Source: Brevibacillus_F sp035644815 (GTDB lineage: Bacteria; Bacillota; Bacilli; Brevibacillales; Brevibacillaceae). From it: a DNA stretch of 15,225 nucleotides. Position numbers and translations under genes: made by a program. Under the pieces are notes generated by a model. The model saw only the letters and a program-made list of their open reading frames with translations. It had not been told where the DNA came from and ran no database searches. Below are positions 13,846 to 15,225 of the stretch, one piece after another (the stretch's first letter is position 1; every line of letters starts with the position of its first letter). The stretch is taken from positions 1 to 15,225 of the forward strand of contig DASQNU010000142.1 in NCBI GenBank assembly GCA_035644815.1, given 5' to 3'.

Positions 13846-15036
13846 ATGCCTATAGCTGTTTATGTATTAGGTCTTATGATTTTTTCCATGACCACCTCCG
13901 AGTTTATGGTGGCCGGGATGATGACTTCCCTATCAGAAGAGTTTAACGTGTCCATCGCAGCCATTGGATACCTCATATCTGCTTACGCTGCTGGAATGAT
14001 TGTCGGTGGTCCACTGCTGACGATCTGCTTATTGAAGGTCCCGCGCAAACAAGCTTTTCTTACCCTTGCCTTCATCTTCCTGGTTGGTCAGACAATAGGC
14101 GCCCTTGCCTCCAGCTATGAATGGATGATGGTGGCGAGGCTGATCACCGGTATATCCTCCGCTGCTTGCTTTGGTGTATCCCTTGCGATTTGTTTTACTC
14201 TGGTCAGTCCTGAGTCGTTAGGTCGGGCAGCTTCCGTGGTCCTGGGCGGTTTGATGGTTGCTACTGCAATCGGTCTACCCGCGGCGATGGTGTTCGACCA
14301 ATATTTCGGATGGAGAGCAAGCTTCTGGGCAGTCGTTGTCCTGGTTCTTGGCTCCGGAGTCTTGGGGCACTTTGTCATTCCTTCGGTACCTCAGACGGAG
14401 TCAGTCCGTATACGAGATGAATTGTCGTCCTTTCGCAATAGAGACCTATGGGCTGCGTACGCGACAAGCATGTTGATCATTGGCGCCACTTTTGCAGCTT
14501 TCAGCTACTTTTCACCGATACTGACCGACCTGACTGGCTTCCATTCATCAATGGTTCCCCTCCTCTTGGCCATTTACGGTGTGGCTACGGTGATTGGGAA
14601 TATCATCACGGGCAGGCTCGCTGATCAGTATACCATGCCAATCCTGACGATAGGGCTTATGCTCTTGTCTATTTCTTTAGCCATTTTTGGCCTCTTTCCC
14701 CACAACAAGTTGGTTTCCATAATCGGGGTCATTCTCGTAGGTTTGGTTGGTGTGCCAATGAATCCGGCCATGACAACGAGAGTGACGCGTATAGCAAATA
14801 CCGGATCTCTTGTTACCACCGTACACGGCTCCGTCATTAGTCTCGGTGTCGTCGTCGGTTCTGCTTTGGGGGGATTTACGATTGATAACGGGTTAGGATT
14901 ACAATCGCCGTTATGGGTCGGCGCGTTGCTAGCTATACTCGGATTGCTTACCTTACTCCCCTTCTTGCGCGAAAAGAAAACCAAGGAAGGGGATGCTCTC
15001 GAAATCCAAAAAACGAATCAACCCACTCTTTCCTAA
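13846..15036 (+). CDS. Major facilitator superfamily transporter, DHA1-type efflux pump
   Basis: A 396-residue membrane protein of about 12 transmembrane helices, the usual length for the DHA1 drug:proton antiporter and purine/arabinose-efflux (AraJ, PbuE, NepI) groups. The N-terminal SEFMVAGMMTSLSEEFNVS is characteristic of this group, and the helix-5 antiporter-like motif is seen as GLPAAMVFDQYFGWRASFW (about 145-163). The charged C-terminal tail is cytoplasmic. GAGGAGAGA (13832-13840) is five bases before the ATG. It is preceded by a TetR gene and an inverted repeat likely to be its operator. The exported compound cannot be inferred. No strong terminator lies just after the stop; the hairpin at 15060-15081 lacks a U tail in this direction. 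Confidence 0.92.
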   Translation: MPIAVYVLGLMIFSMTTSEFMVAGMMTSLSEEFNVSIAAIGYLISAYAAGMIVGGPLLTICLLKVPRKQAFLTLAFIFLVGQTIGALASSYEWMMVARLITGISSAACFGVSLAICFTLVSPESLGRAASVVLGGLMVATAIGLPAAMVFDQYFGWRASFWAVVVLVLGSGVLGHFVIPSVPQTESVRIRDELSSFRNRDLWAAYATSMLIIGATFAAFSYFSPILTDLTGFHSSMVPLLLAIYGVATVIGNIITGRLADQYTMPILTIGLMLLSISLAIFGLFPHNKLVSIIGVILVGLVGVPMNPAMTTRVTRIANTGSLVTTVHGSVISLGVVVGSALGGFTIDNGLGLQSPLWVGALLAILGLLTLLPFLREKKTKEGDALEIQKTNQPTLS

Positions 15037-15053
15037 GCGCAGTCATCAAGCAT

Positions 15054-15081
15054 CAAAAAAACCGTTGGGCTCCCAACGGTT
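15054..15081 (-). terminator. Terminator of the tRNA-Ser gene
   Basis: AACCGTTGG (15060-15068) pairs with CCAACGGTT (15073-15081) around GCTC. The A run before it (15055-15061) becomes a U tail on the minus strand, 18 bases beyond the tRNA 3' end. On the plus strand it may partly stop read-through from the MFS gene. Confidence 0.88.
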
Positions 15082-15099
15082 ATGATTTCAAGATGTATA

Positions 15100-15188
15100 T
15101 GGCGGAGGGAGAGGGATTCGAACCCCCGTGGGCTTGCACCCTAACGGTTTTCAAGACCGCCCCGTTATGACCACTTCGGTATCCCTCC
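15100..15188 (-). tRNA. tRNA-Ser (anticodon UGA)
   Basis: On the minus strand the acceptor stem GGAGGGA (from 15188) pairs with TCCCTCC (15104-15110), followed by G and an encoded CCA (15100-15102). The anticodon loop CTTGAAA gives UGA, flanked by CGGT/ACCG, and GGTTCGAATC marks the T arm. The extra-long variable arm (GGGTGCAAGCCC region) and 89-base length are typical of class II tRNA-Ser. It decodes UCA and, by wobble, other UCN codons. Confidence 0.97.
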
Positions 15189-15208
15189 GTATATTTTCGA
15201 CAAGTAGT

Positions 15209-15214
15209 AATATA
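15209..15214 (-). promoter_or_regulatory. Extended -10 of the tRNA-Ser promoter
   Basis: On the minus strand TATATT is preceded by TGC, forming an extended -10, about 20 bases upstream of the mature 5' end. The -35 would fall outside the window. Confidence 0.5.
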
Positions 15215-15225
15215 GCATAAGCCTG

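Overview
The window looks like chromosomal DNA of a spore-forming Gram-positive bacterium of the Paenibacillaceae, most probably Brevibacillus or a close relative. This rests on strong AGGAGG-type ribosome binding sites, sigma-A-like promoters, a YhcN/YlaJ-type sporulation lipoprotein, a YpuI-like protein, an AcsA almost collinear with the Bacillus enzyme, an MsmX-type ATPase and a secreted protein with copper-amine-oxidase N-terminal (stalk) repeats, a domain common in that family. The genus is an inference from protein families; no search was possible. I see no insertion sequence, phage gene or CRISPR array.

Layout. Positions 1-2050: the start of a gene leaving the window on the left, then acetyl-CoA synthetase acsA (minus strand), with a divergent control region at 1873-2050. 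Positions 2051-7414 (all plus strand): a membrane-anchored metallophosphoesterase with its own terminator, a PucR/CdaR-type regulator followed by an orphan MsmX/UgpC-type sugar-importer ATPase, a terminator, a subtilisin-family protease with an N-terminal membrane segment, and a flavodoxin-fold quinone reductase. Positions 7415-7735 hold no convincing gene but contain two inverted-repeat-rich, probably structured segments that I cannot assign.

Positions 7738-12942 are all minus strand. Read in the direction of transcription they are: a stalk-domain secreted protein, a sporulation lipoprotein with a terminator, then an efflux operon (TetR repressor, HlyD-type adaptor, ABC-2-type permease) joined by two 8-nt overlaps and driven from a promoter with a perfect TetR-type palindrome just downstream, and finally a YpuI-like gene with its own promoter and terminator. 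Positions 13057-15036 (plus) carry a second TetR regulator and the MFS efflux pump it probably controls; the two promoters share an operator-like half-site. The window closes with a tRNA-Ser(UGA) gene on the minus strand and its terminator.

Functionally this is mostly housekeeping metabolism (acetate activation, sugar uptake energy) plus two independent TetR-controlled export modules and envelope/spore proteins. The most unusual points are the unexplained structured intergenic region after the quinone reductase and an adaptor-permease export operon that has no ATPase gene beside it.
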